From assembly GCA_973895155.1 (NCBI GenBank), contig OZ316893.1:12524001-12588000 (forward strand): DNA of 64,000 bases, given 5' to 3'. A program made the position numbers and the translations under genes. Numbering within the stretch: position 1 is the stretch's first letter; each line of letters starts with the position of its first letter. Shown piece by piece: positions 10,179-22,015 of the stretch. The notes under the pieces were generated by a model. That model was given only the letters and a program-made list of their open reading frames with translations, ran no database searches and had not been told where the DNA came from. The DNA is from Marsupella aquatica. Its lineage: Eukaryota; Marchantiophyta.

Positions 10179-10878
10179 GGGACCCCAAAGTAATGATGCT
10201 TGAAAACAGAGGGAGGCTTCTTGTTGACTAACCTTATGATGGCCTGAAAATAGTCAAGAACATATAGTCTGAGGGTACTGCCAAAACCAACATTATGAAC
10301 TGTAGATATTAGGGTGTCTCAAAGCAGGGCCATAAAGAATAGTTACAGGACATCAATTGTGCCCATAAAACACCTTATGACTAGATTTTTGGGACCATTG
10401 GTTGCACGGGGGATATGCATTTACCCGTGCCATAGGGGATGAGTTATGGGTACTCCCTCTTAGAGTAAGTTCTTTTGGCCTGTCCCGGTTGGACAAAAAC
10501 AAACCTCTTACCTCAACAAGCAGTCACGATAGCACTCTAATAATACACAATGACTGGCATGTTGTTTCTGTCTCTGGATACGCGATGTTGTGATGATACA
10601 CATCAAAGTCTCAGAGTTAAAGTTACGGGTTTTGGTCAGCAGCCGTGGCACTTCCTTAGGGAAGCCTATTTTGGCCTTCCCCAAATTTTATGGCCATTCC
10701 CATAACACAGTCCTTACAGCAACTCTTAACTTGTTACGGCTGTGCTTTGAGATGCCCTAGTAGTTCATCGTGTACTGTGCTCACATTTCCGGGAACTTAT
10801 TGTTTGACTGTCAAAACCTTATGAACCAGATTTGCACCTCATAAACCACATTTCCGGGAACTTAGGGACTTACAAAAA

Positions 10879-11052
10879 TCTGGGCTTGGCTTCATAACAT
10901 AAACTTGGGGGTACAATCACCAAAACCGCATAACCTAGGCATCTATCATTGGGTCCCATGTGGGTCTCTGGGCTTCATCACATAAACTTGGGGGTAAATA
11001 AACTAACCCATGTAACCTAGCATTTATCATTGGGTCCCATGCGGTTCTCTTG
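10879..11052 (+). repeat. Tandem direct repeat, two units of about 85 bp
   Basis: Both units contain GGGCTT, CATAAACTTGGGGGTA, TAACCTAG and ATCATTGGGTCCCATG in the same order. There is no coding content. The rest of 10312-11290 shows nothing recognisable. Confidence 0.75.
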
Positions 11053-11294
11053 TTTTGCTGATGTGTACATTATTTTTGGACAAAATCTTAGAGCTCCTCT
11101 TCAGATATATTCTCTTTTCAATTTAAATTTTTTAATAGACCTTCAGATGCTCCATTAAAATGAAGCAAGCTCTTGCTTCTTTTCAATGAATTGCATTTAT
11201 TTCTCTAGATTTGACAGTATTTGGCTTATATGGAACTGGTGGTTGTCAGCTTTACTTTGGATGGAGGGATGTTTGAATGGGATGTTGGATGTTT

Positions 11295-11326
11295 GAACCC
11301 TAAACCCTAAACCCTAAACCCCCCCA
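11295..11326 (+). repeat. Interstitial telomere-like tract
   Basis: Three consecutive CCCTAAA units followed by a C-run; a second C-run follows near 11338-11350. Like the tract at 6541 it lies a few hundred bases upstream of an R1 repeat copy. Confidence 0.8.
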
Positions 11327-11656
11327 ATCTTGTAAAGCCCCCCCCCCCCCTTCTTGGCTAACAGTACTGTCAAAACTTTTACGAACTCTACTGTAATTAT
11401 GTTTGAACGAGCGCCATGCCTGTGCGTTGCAGAATTGCACAATTGGTGAGTGAGAAAGCGAGGGCCTGGCAGGAGTCGTGGGGACTGGTCAGGTTGCGTA
11501 CCAGTTCCACTCCTGGGCACTGGGCAGCATGGGGTACATCAATTACGAGGGAGGGAGTCATGGGCAGTCGGGCATACCCCTGCCTCAGGGCCCGACGTGA
11601 GGAAGGAGTACTCCTGCCTTGCCCCCTTTTCACATTCGAGGGTCCCCTTTTGCATT

Positions 11657-11780
11657 CAACGGTTAGGGAAAAAGTGCAAAAGAATCCAATGGCTGCTGAT
11701 CATTCCCACTCAGAACTGTTTTTGTAAGCGGACAACAGACAAAATTTGGCGGGATTGGGTATTATAGTTGTAGATTTCAA
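11657..11780 (+). repeat. Dispersed repeat family R1, copy 2
   Basis: AATCCAATGGCTG through TTTTTGTAAG and GGCGGGATTG to TATAGTTGTAGATT. This is the best-preserved forward copy and aligns closely with the inverted copy at 29165-29305. Confidence 0.7.
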
Positions 11781-12014
11781 TTGCCGGCAACAACCAGCAC
11801 ATTATTGTCACCCTGAATACCTCTGCAGTGACGCTGACGTTTAGCCACATAGTGATTCATGAATTATTATGTCAATAATACTAATAATGCCTGAGAGATT
11901 TTAATCTAACTTTATTAAAGTAATGGAGAATCTTCCTAAAAAGTTGATCCAGAAATTGAGGGGCGTTTTGAAGCTAAAGTAGAGGAGAATATTTTTCCTA
12001 AGCTAAGGACAAAA

Positions 12015-12115
12015 TGCTCTTTATATCCAATGGCTGAGATTGATTCCTGCCCAAATTTGCTTTTGTAAGTGGGCAAGGCCCAGAAATGGGAGAGATTGAG
12101 TATTAATATAGTACT
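12015..12115 (+). repeat. Dispersed repeat family R1, copy 3 (degenerate)
   Basis: AATCCAATGGCTGAGATTG... CTTTTGTAAGTGGGCAA... GAGATTGAGTATTA keeps the order of words found in copy 2, only about 240 bp after it, but with more substitutions. Confidence 0.5.
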
Positions 12116-12359
12116 TGATGCTATTGCAGTTGACATAGAGCCCAGAAAATGAGGGCTTGGGCTCAAGTTTTGAAAAGCTATTGATGTTCATGATGTTTTA
12201 GTAACAGACAATTAGAGGCCTAAGAGAATTCTCATTTGGATTGGGGCATGAGAATTCTCATGAGAAATTTAGTCATGCCCCGATCCAAATGTCTACTATG
12301 CATTCTTCTCTACAAAGCACCCAAAATTTCAAAGAAAAATAAATCCCTAAGGGCATTTT

Positions 12360-12520
12360 TTAAAATAAAAATAAAAATTAGGGGAAATCTGTGAAACCCC
12401 ACAGAAAGGGAAGAGTCAGCCACAATAGTCAAGAAGTGTCAACCACAACAGTTGAAACCAAGACCTATTAGCATTATGGTCAGTATGTTAACTAAGGTTG
12501 CTCTAACCCTAGTTGAAAAG
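12360..12520 (-). mobile_element. Putative tRNA-derived SINE, copy 2
   Basis: Read on the minus strand it shows AATAGGTCTTGGTTTCAA (B-box-like) and CTTTCTGTGGGGTTTCACA in the same order as copy 1 at 6795-6920, then an A/T-rich end. Its A-box region is poorly preserved. A third possible head (GATAGCTCACTTGAGTAAG) lies near 12893. Confidence 0.45.
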
Positions 12521-15210
12521 ATTTCTCGGACTGATCTCGCCAAGTTCTAAATGGTGTGAACACATACAAAAAAAGAGTTTTCAAGAGAGAACACACAACA
12601 TATAGCAAGAGATGAGAGCTTGAAGAGGAAGAGCTATGGTGATGCTTAAGTAGACACATAATCGTTAATTAAGCTTTGTTTTCCCGTGGACATAGCCAAC
12701 CTTGAAGCGAACCATGTAACAAATGAGTAAGTGTAGGGCTTGAGTATTTTCCTGATCAGAATTCTCCCCACACATCCAACAGAGTAGTGATTGACCCAAA
12801 ACCCAGTCAATAAAGTAATCCAAGATATTAAGGGGAACCCATTGACTTAATGCCCTTAGTGATTTGCCCAGAGAGGCATGACTTTGTGATAGCTCACTTG
12901 AGTAAGTTCCTCTGCGGGAAGTTGAAGACATTAGGGCCAAAAGGCCCTCCCCCCTAACGAAAGGGTTAACTAGAACTAGGCATCAATACACAATAACTGG
13001 TCAAAGAATCAAGATGGTTCTCAGAGTCAAGAAAATCCTCGCACAAATCAGACAAATCTGAACAAACACCAAGTGAAATGGAGTTCAACTTCCATACTAG
13101 CCACGTCGTGCCCGCTTAGTTAACTCAATAACCCTATTTGTGACTGAATTAACTCAAACCATCTTGTCGAAGCCATAATTAACTCAAACCATCTTGTCGA
13201 AGCCGTAGCTTGCGCTTCAGTCACAAATGCAAACTAATCTTTCAACATTCAAACATCCAACTCGTGTTCCTCACCAAAAAATGATTCTCCAATCCTTGAC
13301 CTTCAAGCATTAGGGCACTTCAAGAGAAAAGAGCAAGCTCTTCCTACAGTTGGCCCTCCATCCTATAGGCCCCTCCTAAGGGTGGTCATTTTTCTCTTCC
13401 TACATTCTCTAAGTATTTCCCCCAAAATTCTCCACTCCAGCACACAGCTACCACGACCACTAAAAAACAAGGGAATCCTTCTATAGGATTGTCAAAACTA
13501 TGTATATTTTAAAAGTTATTTTTATTGTCACTCCCAGGAGTGCCCACCCAGGAGTGCCCACCCAGGAGACATGATCCTAGACTGAGATAGAAGACCCAGT
13601 CAAGGGGAAGCAAACAAAGAGCTAAAAAGCCCAATTGAAAGGACCCAAGAAGGGCCTGGTAGAGCTCCGGTCATAGGGATCCTGCCACCTCACCCCACAA
13701 AGAATAATGCCTCTGAAATGTGTCTACTAAGAACAGTGAACAGCCCCCTGAAATGTGACACACACACAATATGTGTGTTTTGACAATCTTTTATATGCAC
13801 AATGACAACATTGCGTTGCAACACCACACAACCACAACTCACGGGCGGGGCTAGTTTGGAAATAATCCGAGACACCATTGCTCCACTACTAAATGTTACC
13901 GGCCAATCAGTAGGATGGTTTGGATTTGTGGCAATCCTCTATACTAATTTGTTGACAGAATTTCAGAAAGCCCACTTATTCGCGGTCTACGTGGTTGGTG
14001 TGTATTAGGGATTTCCAGTCGGAGAGCTACCCTTCGAGCAATCTTCGTACCATGGATCCCCGCTCGAGATCTGAGAAATCCAGAAAGGTACTACGGTTTT
14101 GCTTACTCTCATCAGATGATGTATGGAAAGTTTCTTGTAATCAATAAGAGGGAATTCCTGCCCACATTCAGTGGAAAATTGAATTCTCAGCAGGGTTTAA
14201 GCTGTCTCTCCAGAGGTTTAATGTCTTCAGAGGCTTAAGGAAAATGAGATGGGATTTTGAAGTAGGTCATGATTTGATCTCGTACCAAATATCCAGTGTG
14301 GTGTGAAAGGTCGTCAGCTTGTCTTGTAGTCACGGAATCAGCTGAGATTTGACTTTATCTGGAGAGATTGCATCTCTTTCTAAACCTTTCGTTTTCGAAG
14401 GACTCGATTCTCTTTTGCGTTGCGTTGCATCTCACTGCGAGAGGTTTTCCTCGGCCTCAGAAGTGGTTATTTTGACCGATTTTTTTGTTTGTGTCTGTGT
14501 CGGCTCCGCTGACTCTTCTCACATGACAAATCGATTAGAAATGGCCGTTCTTGCAGCTTCGGCTGGCCGAAGGGTTTCTGGACCAGCCAGGGCAGGGAGG
14601 GTAGGCCTGTTAGGGTTAATTTGCTCAGCATGACAGTACTTCAACGAGCTAGATCGCATTCCTATGTCCTGGGCATCCCTTTCATTCCATGTCAATGCTG
14701 GTGTTGTCATGGATGCACTCTCTTTGGTGAAGGTCCCACCCAATCCATCTAGCAAGGCTGCAATTCAATGCTATACCCATCTTGAACAACATACGAGATA
14801 GGCATCAGCAATTAAGGAGTACCTTACTTCAAATAATTGGGCAAGTGCAATTTAGATGCAAGCCCGTCCCCTTGACTACAGCAGTAGAGCGCTCAATATG
14901 TATGGTAGGGAGCTCGGCCCACCTCCCGTATGTAACGGCTCGTCCATATTGTGGAACCACCTTTAATTGCTATGCTGAAACTTCATTGCAGTGGTTTTTG
15001 ATTTTTGATTTCGGAGATTCTTGGGAGTAAAATAGCTTTACTGTCGGTCTCACGTTACGTAAACCTTAGAAAAATAATGGAATGCATTTTATCTGTTACG
15101 GAAAGGCTGAATTCTGTTTTTATTCACTTAGTTCTGTTCAGATGTCTTAAAGAGTGGGCGGGAGTCAAAATTGTTATGAGGACGAGGCTAAAGAGAGTCT
15201 CTTCTATGCT
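12521..15210. other. Gene-free region upstream of PTH2
   Basis: Contains a perfect-looking 31-bp tandem duplication at about 13148-13209 (ATTAACTCAAACCATCTTG twice) and three 14-bp units of AGGAGTGCCCACCC near 13540. There is an orphan first-exon-like ORF at 14052-14087 (MDPRSRSEKSRK, then a GTACTA donor). No downstream partner exon was found, so no gene is called. Confidence 0.5.
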
Positions 15211-17654
15211 ATGCTTCAGGTTGCTGGGGAGAAGACATGGCTTTCGTCGGCTTTTGGGATTGCACGCTTTCTGCCGGGTTTCTTCGTGGGCGTTTTGGTA
15301 GGATTGATGGTGGATTTGCCCCAAAAGAACAAGAGGTTGCCGGCGAAAGAATCGACCAGAGAGAAGCAGAAGAAGGCTGCTGAGATAAGGGCCGGTGTGA
15401 GACGCGGTACCAAGGTGGGCGCTCGGGCAAGCAGTGCCTCTCCAGCATCCATTGATGGCGGCGGAGAGTTGAAAATGGTAAACAAAATGATTCCTTTGAG
15501 ATACGTATACGAATCAACGTCCGCCGTTTGGTCTTCAAGTGCTTTGTGTTTCCCTCAGTTTAAAGAGGGTTATTTACGGAACTGGGTGTGAATCCTATTA
15601 CCGAAATGATTATTTCCTCAGTTGAGCTGTCAAAAACCTATGCTCCTAGAAAGCAACGCTGACAATGACAATATCGTGCTCTTGCTCAGGGGTGGTATTA
15701 AGACCTTTTACTTACACAGTGATGACCAGTTTCGGATTGCTATGACCGTCAAATTGCTAAATGTCTGTGCATTGTATTGAGAACGCAGATATTGTAGTTT
15801 GTGGTATCGGAGATTACTTTGTTGTCAAGTGCACCGCTAGATTGTCTCGGCCCACATAACCTAATCGGCATGGGTGCAGGTTTTAGTTGTTCGTCTTGAC
15901 TTGAAGATGAAAAGTGGAAAGATTGCGTCTCAATGTGCACGTAAGCTCTTCGCCTGGATCTCACTGGACTTCAATCTGTGAACAATCATTCATTTCTGGG
16001 GATCGTGACCCATGAGGCAAGTAGAGAACGCTTGATTAGGGGTAGATAGTGGGTTGCAATAGGATGATTCTATATCCACACAATTTTGAAACCGTGGTTT
16101 TATTGTGTAGCATCTTCAAACGGCTGATGATTTTCCAGGAACAGCAGTATTTTTGATAGAATCTAGGGCTCCCCTTTGTGCAATCAACGATCCTAAGCTT
16201 GGATTCGGGTGTTCACGAATGCAAATAATCTCTTAATATCCTTCAAGTACTACTCTCTTGTCGCCTATCAATACGCAGATCTGCACACTTGGCCACGACT
16301 CCTGTCCCTAGGAACAATGACATACACGGTGGTTTTCCGGCAACTTAGTCATTGTTTGTGGCTTTCAAAATCTTTTGATAACTGTTGCACCCTGTCTAGC
16401 AGATGCTGCTGTCGGTTCATTTGAGGAATGCCTTAGCAGGTACTTGTCTTCATGATGGCATCTTTTTCCATATGCTATCTGTGCTGTGGCCTCAAATCCC
16501 AATTTGTGTCCCTTTACGCTTGTATTCAAAGATTCAGTCCTCACGGAACGTTTCTTTCTTTCAATCCACAGAGGGCAGAGATACTTATTGAAGAAGTGGG
16601 AGGACTGCGGGCAGCCAAAAATTGTTGTTACATGTAATAGTCAAAATGAAATGTACGCGATCTCGCTGAGTTGCCTCCCTTATGCCGCTCTATCACTATG
16701 ACGGATTGAGCGGGAGTTTATGTGTAGGTTAATGTATGGGTTTTGTTGTGGTGCATAAAAATGTCAGCTGTCCAACTCTAACGATTGGAATGGTAAATTT
16801 TGATTTTAAAATTCAGCGATGTCACCAAGTATTACAGGCATTAGAGTAGGAGCTTCTTGTGGTCTCTTCGCATTCCAATGTAAGATGCTGGTCGAGCATT
16901 GGTATCAGCTAAGAGTCCTTTTTGATCTTTAGTACGGGATTATTGATGACAATGGTCGAATGTGTAGGAATCAGCTAAGGGCAAAAGCAGAGAATGTTGG
17001 TCTGCCTGTCTTTACTGTGGCAGATGCTGGCCGCACTCAGGTGAGCTTTATTGTCAGTTCAATTTGTCTAGAATGGGGAAGGATGTAGACTGAATTCTCT
17101 AGACTTGTATTATCTTGTTCTCTCTCTAGTAGCTCTCGAATATTCACTGTGTCATGGTGCGACATGTATTTGGTTTTCATCCTTCAAGATGTAGGAATGA
17201 TTTTGTTTGACGTCTAAATAATCTGATCTTACGCTTGACAGGTGGCTGCTGGATCACAAACGGTTCTAGCTATTGGCCCAGGTGAAACTCATGGGATCCG
17301 GTCTCGTTTCATGTCCTCTGACTCCCGTATCTCAGTCATTACCAATTTTGTTCTAGCTCACTCCAGATGCTTGAGAGTAAAACTTTCTGTACACATGTCA
17401 AGTTTGCCTCTTGATTGGAGCAAAAAAGCGGTGGACGAGTCTGGGCAATAATAAATAACAGGCTTCTGTCTCGATTTAGTTTGCCTAAACAGAGAACCTT
17501 TCAGGCTCCTTTTCTGCTGTGTACAGAGGACCTTGTCGTTGGTTCGAGTCATACTCTGGAAAAATATACACTGGTTGCAACTAAATTGGATGACTCCATG
17601 GCAGGGTTGAAGACAACTGTGGACTCCGTAACTCGACATCTGGCGCTACTTTGA
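15211..17654 (+). CDS. PTH2: Peptidyl-tRNA hydrolase 2 (PTH2/Bit1 type), membrane-anchored
   Basis: Releases tRNA from peptidyl-tRNA that has dropped off ribosomes. Model of seven exons: 15211-15477, 15880-15940, 16403-16439, 16572-16652, 16968-17040, 17242-17281, 17605-17654. All junctions are GT-AG and in phase, giving 202 residues, close to animal PTRH2. Residues about 10-33 form a hydrophobic helix (FLPGFFVGVLVGLMVDL) followed by a basic linker, as in membrane-anchored PTRH2 of animals. The catalytic domain starts at GELKM/VLVVRLDLKM (85-99), then SGKIASQCAHAAVGS with the conserved His110, KKWEDCGQPKIVV (129-141), ADAGRTQ (167-173), GSQTVLAIGPG (177-187) and DSVTRHLALL at the C terminus. 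Exon 3 is only 37 nt. ATG 15211 is the first in-frame ATG. Membrane (mitochondrial outer membrane or ER) location is inferred from the helix. Convergent with the next gene. Confidence 0.94.
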
Positions 17655-18500
17655 TGTGTGGGGTCTGAGCGTGTCGTGTATTTCCGTCATTTGCAATCTG
17701 CACAATTCAATGACACCGATCTGTGACCACGAACGATTGATTTAAAGATTCCCGAAAAGGACGCAGACAATCAGACAATTTCCACAAGGAAGCTCCGCAA
17801 GGAAGAAGCACGTAAGTTCGGCTGGACCGCGGGACGTGTTATTGACAGAAGGGAATGGAAGTCTGAATGCAGGGAGATACCAGGGTGGGTGATAACTGGT
17901 CGGGTGATCATTGGTTGATATTCCCCTTTTCACAGATAAGTAGCTAACTGGCGTACAGTATCTGAATATGGATGTTGGATTCCACAACGTGATATGCTGT
18001 CCAGAAGCTAAGTCATAGGCAGCATTTATAGCCCTGCTAAATGTCGGGAGATGCTTTCTGAGATGCTAATTAGATCTGCTCGAGTGAGTTGTGGATATTG
18101 GAGACCGTTTGATGATGTCGCCAATTTTATTAATTGGGAGATTCTGCAGCCCGCAATCAAGTTCCGGTGAATTGTGATGTTACCCTAAACAGTGGTGGTA
18201 TTTGGATGGCAAATTACTGTAAAGTCGCGTAAAAGGATCGGAGCGAAAAATAAGTGGTCCTTTGGTCTGAAGTTGTTACTGTGCATTTGATCTCCATAAA
18301 CAGAACAATGATGTACCCGATGATGTACCCGATGATGGACCCGACATTGATAAGAAGCATTCATAAACATTGTGCAACTGTTGCGCCATCTCAGAATTAC
18401 ATTTATTTTGGAGACCCTGTACAAGTCAACTTCTCAATCAGTCAGCTACACAAAATTGGAGTACCAATGACGTCCTGATGAATGCCCCTCTAAGATATCA
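17655..18500. other. Convergent intergenic region between PTH2 and hydrolase
   Basis: No gene. Must hold the 3' ends of both flanking transcripts. Contains a 12-bp unit GATGATGTACCC repeated about three times near 18309-18345. Confidence 0.6.
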
Positions 18501-20284
18501 TCAACGAAAAGTGAATCCTCCCCTCTCGTCCTCGTGAACGTCCTCCTTTTTTGGCCTAATATCATGATCGCCTTCAAACCATCTGAAGATTTCCTCATTT
18601 TTTCTAGCCAGGGTGGTGTGCATGGCATAAGCCACCCTCATCTCCTGGTCAATGGCTTCCTTGTAGAGCAGCTGGCCTGGCTTCTCCGGGTCGTCTGGCA
18701 GAATGCTTTTCCTTCGAAGGGCAATTTGCCAGTTCGTCACTTTATTTATCAAATAACCATCCTTGTCAAGGATCGACCCATGACTTTTTAAGGCATCGAA
18801 GATGGCTCGAGAGGTGGGCGGATCCAAACCTGGAATGAGCTGTGACAACCAAGTCGGGGTGATGGGATGTGGATTCCAGGTGACCTCTTCGGCCGGAATT
18901 CCCAGGCGGCGGAGGTAGGCCATGATGTCCAGAATTGCCTCCGCTGATTTCGAGTCCCTGGGGCAATGCACAAAGAGCGTAGGAGGGTAGTAACCTCTCC
19001 TCACATGCCGCCAGGCCTCCCTGATCCCCTTCGACACCATCAAAACGATGGAGTCGAACAACTGCGTCCCGTGGAGGCCCAGAGTGGACAAAGCATGGCC
19101 TCCCGATGAAGGCCCGAGTGCCACTGTGGAAGTGTTTACAAACCCGTGAGTTGCTTTCCAATCGGAGAGGATCGTCATCGCGTTGATGAGATCAGGGGAG
19201 TCTTGCGGCCATGCTTCCCATTCCTGGCCGAAGTTGAGAGGTGAGATCAACACTACAGCGTACCTCTGGCATAGAGCGTCCAGGACAATCTTGCGCATCT
19301 CTGGGAGCCCTGCTAGACAGACAGACAAGAAAGCAAGTCGTTCATAATTATCAGAAAACCCGCCCTAGGTGGATGAATTATATGGTCAGTCTCAATCATC
19401 TCATCTCATATAATAAAAGATTGGCATATTGTAATCCAAAAAGTCATTTAGGCCGATGTTCACAAACTCTCAAATTTCGATACGCAATGCTATTTCCTAT
19501 GTCTCATGTTGACGATGTCAGAAACTCACAATGAATTAATTGAATCATGGTCCCAGTGTCAGTCATCTCATCTCATCTCATCTCATCTCATCTCATCTCA
19601 TCTCATCTCATCTCATCTCGGAGATGCAAAAAGATGGCATTATGTGCACATTGTAGTCACATACGTGTTAATCAGGTCAGAGTTCACAAACTCTCGAATC
19701 TCGTTCAATGTTCATCATAATGAATTAATTACTGATTATGTCTGCCGCTTTCCTAAACCTCAAATAAAATTTCAGTAGGCTGTCACTAAGAAATTGCATT
19801 TTAGCCGATATTCATGAACTCATGTCTAAGCACAAACTGTCCAATGTGGCCTCTAAAGCAGACTCAATCCATAGACCTTGCCTGTTAAATGCATGCAAAA
19901 CCGCCAATAACTTCTCGGAGAAAGGACGAGAGGGTTATCATCGAAGTTCCATCCAGTACCTCTGCATAGCGGGCAACTGGGAGTACGGTCCCAGAACTCC
20001 CAAGGAAGCGTCCCGCTGGCGATGGCTATGAAGAGCACCCGTTTGACTGGGCCAGGAGGAATTTGCCACAGCGTGACTGTCCTGTGAGGCCCAAGGTACT
20101 CTACAACGGGATCTAGCTTAACCTTTGGGCCGTCAATAATAACATGCGAGGGGATGTGGTGGTTCGTCGCCAAAGATAATGACGGGGCTGATGAATCCAC
20201 GACGACATGACTGCTCGCAAACATACATAGAAAAACAATGAGCTCAAATGACCACCACCACCACCACCACCACCTGTTGCCCAT
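18501..20284 (-). CDS. Plant alpha/beta-hydrolase-like protein with signal peptide
   Basis: Two exons, 20284-19960 and 19309-18501, joined GT-AG at phase 1, giving 377 residues. The junction rebuilds SCPLC-RGLPEMR, matching the family motif in which a Cys-rich WDKSPxCPxC segment precedes GLPEER. Residues 1-30 contain seven Trp in a row then a hydrophobic stretch (FELIVFLCMFASS), fitting a signal peptide or anchor. The nucleophile elbow is GPSSG with Ser176 (174-178), inside VALGPSSGGHAL. PPTLFVHCPRD follows, then a long C-terminal helical part ending near EEIFRWFEGDHDI. The start at 20284 gives the signal-like N terminus; an upstream in-frame start at 20341 would bury it. Substrate unknown; relatives are uncharacterised plant proteins. 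Length and order agree with the family as remembered. Confidence 0.87.
19563..19619 (+). repeat. (CATCT)n microsatellite in hydrolase intron
   Basis: About eleven uninterrupted pentanucleotide units within the single intron (19310-19959) of the minus-strand hydrolase gene. Likely polymorphic in length. Confidence 0.9.
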
Positions 20285-22015
20285 GCCAGATCTCAACGCA
20301 AGACACCCGAATGCGTTGTTTGGAGAGCTCGCGAACCACATCCAGCACCGCTCAAAAATGCTAACGTATAGAACCTTTGTAATTCTTCAAGTGCTCAGGG
20401 ACCTAGTTGATGGAACTCATGAGCGCAGGCCGGCCGTTCTTGTGACCGTTGAACTGAGCTCCAAACCCTCCGAGCTCCACAGTAACTTAAGGCTGCTAAA
20501 ATTTGTGCCTTGACTCCTTGAGGCCATACTGACAACGATTCTACGGATCCGGAACTAGATGTTCCAAAGCTCCAAGAGCTAGATGAGTTCGAGGCAAAAA
20601 GGGAGAAAGAGCAGTACGGTGGGCAGAGGAGTCCCTGCAGATTTCGCACAGTGCCACACTTACAATTCCAACACTGCCAGCTCAATTGCACTGTACCGTT
20701 GAGCTCAGCAGTTCTGTAATAATCGAGGAAAGTGGGGGACGAACGAATGCAGTGGAACTGTGGAAGGAAAATCAAGCTTGCTTTTAGAATTCGTGCTCGA
20801 ATCCAACGCACGAGAATACACTTCCAGTGGCGGTGTCCTCGGTTCCCTGACTCTCTTCCTCGTCTGTTTGCAAAATGTGGTCATCTTCACATTTCTTTCT
20901 CTGTGGAACACACTTTTCGATTGAGCTCACTGTTTTAGAAAGTGTGGCCTTCTTGGAGCACCACTGCACTCTCACCCTTCCAGAGTGCCGGCGGGCAAGG
21001 GAGACGCTACTCATGAGAGTGTTTACTCCCTGCTCCCATTTTAATTCTCTGGGCCCGCTTGGACATAAGCTTTTCTTCTCGAGATCTGTTTAAACGAAAA
21101 AGAATATATATATATACACACTTTTTCCAGAAAAGGGCCAAAGAGAGTACAAACTAACAAACAAGACAGGTCCAAGTGTACAAACGCAAAAGAAGTGAGC
21201 AAAAGAAAACCCCTAAAAACCAAGAAAATGGAACTAAAATTATCGCAAATGGACCGAGGTACTCATCATTCCTAGCAAATGTGGCCAAAAGCTAATGGTC
21301 TATATCAAGTGTCGAAACTAATCGGCAAGTGGAACTAGAATGTCCTCTAGGGGGTCTGTTTGGAAGTGGAGAGCTTAGTTGGTGATCTCATTGTAACCCT
21401 TTAGCTCATCACCCTATTAGTGTAGACCATGAGCTCATCTTGTGATTTGTGTAGATTTTGCTAGTTAGAAAACCATGGGAAGTTAGATTTTCTAGTTAGG
21501 GACTAGGGTCACTTCCATGGAAGTGACATATCACGAGCGACAAAGCATACGGCAATTTAATGATTTTTGATAGAATACTTATTAAGTTGTTCATGGAAAT
21601 ATAGAGATATTGTATTGTACAGATCATCATGTGATTGATGTCGTACAACTTTATATAAAGTGACTTAGGAGGGTCATAAATAAACCAAACCTTTGCATGT
21701 GGTGTATGACACTCCATAAAGTCAACACATGGAGAGACTTGGCTGCAAATTATCAAAAATGAGACATTCTCTCATCTGTGTAATCTATACTATATATATA
21801 GCAGAAAGAGGGTCTTGCGGCAGCCCATCCAGGTTGCAAAAATCTATGTGGGCCTTTAGGCAACCATGGAGGGTTAATAGGGCTACAATTATTGGAGGAA
21901 TTGGACTCCAATGAGAAGTAAGAATGCACTAACTTCTAAGAAGATTAGTGAGTCTACACAAAAGAATGCACATGCCCATAAAACAATCAAAGCCAGGGTG
22001 TAGAATCCTAAGGAC
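20285..22015. other. Gene-free region upstream of hydrolase
   Basis: Includes the divergent 5' side of the hydrolase and an (AT)n tract near 21104-21117. The ORFs here are short and show no family resemblance. No recognised gene up to the solo LTR. Confidence 0.5.

Larger units (their letters stand above)
7538..10311. repeat. Segmental duplication, copy B (UGT gene plus flanks)
   Basis: Counterpart of 1-3392 in the same orientation. It keeps the partial 3'-end tandem duplication (7589-7650 against 7703-7744), so that small event predates the large one. It lacks the foldback element and instead holds an extra promoter segment (about 9380-9695) and a small inverted-repeat element (10037-10178). 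Confidence 0.85.

Noticed and set aside
15209-15538. 109-codon and 89-codon minus-strand ORFs
   Set aside because: They are antisense to exon 1 of PTH2, whose identity is certain.
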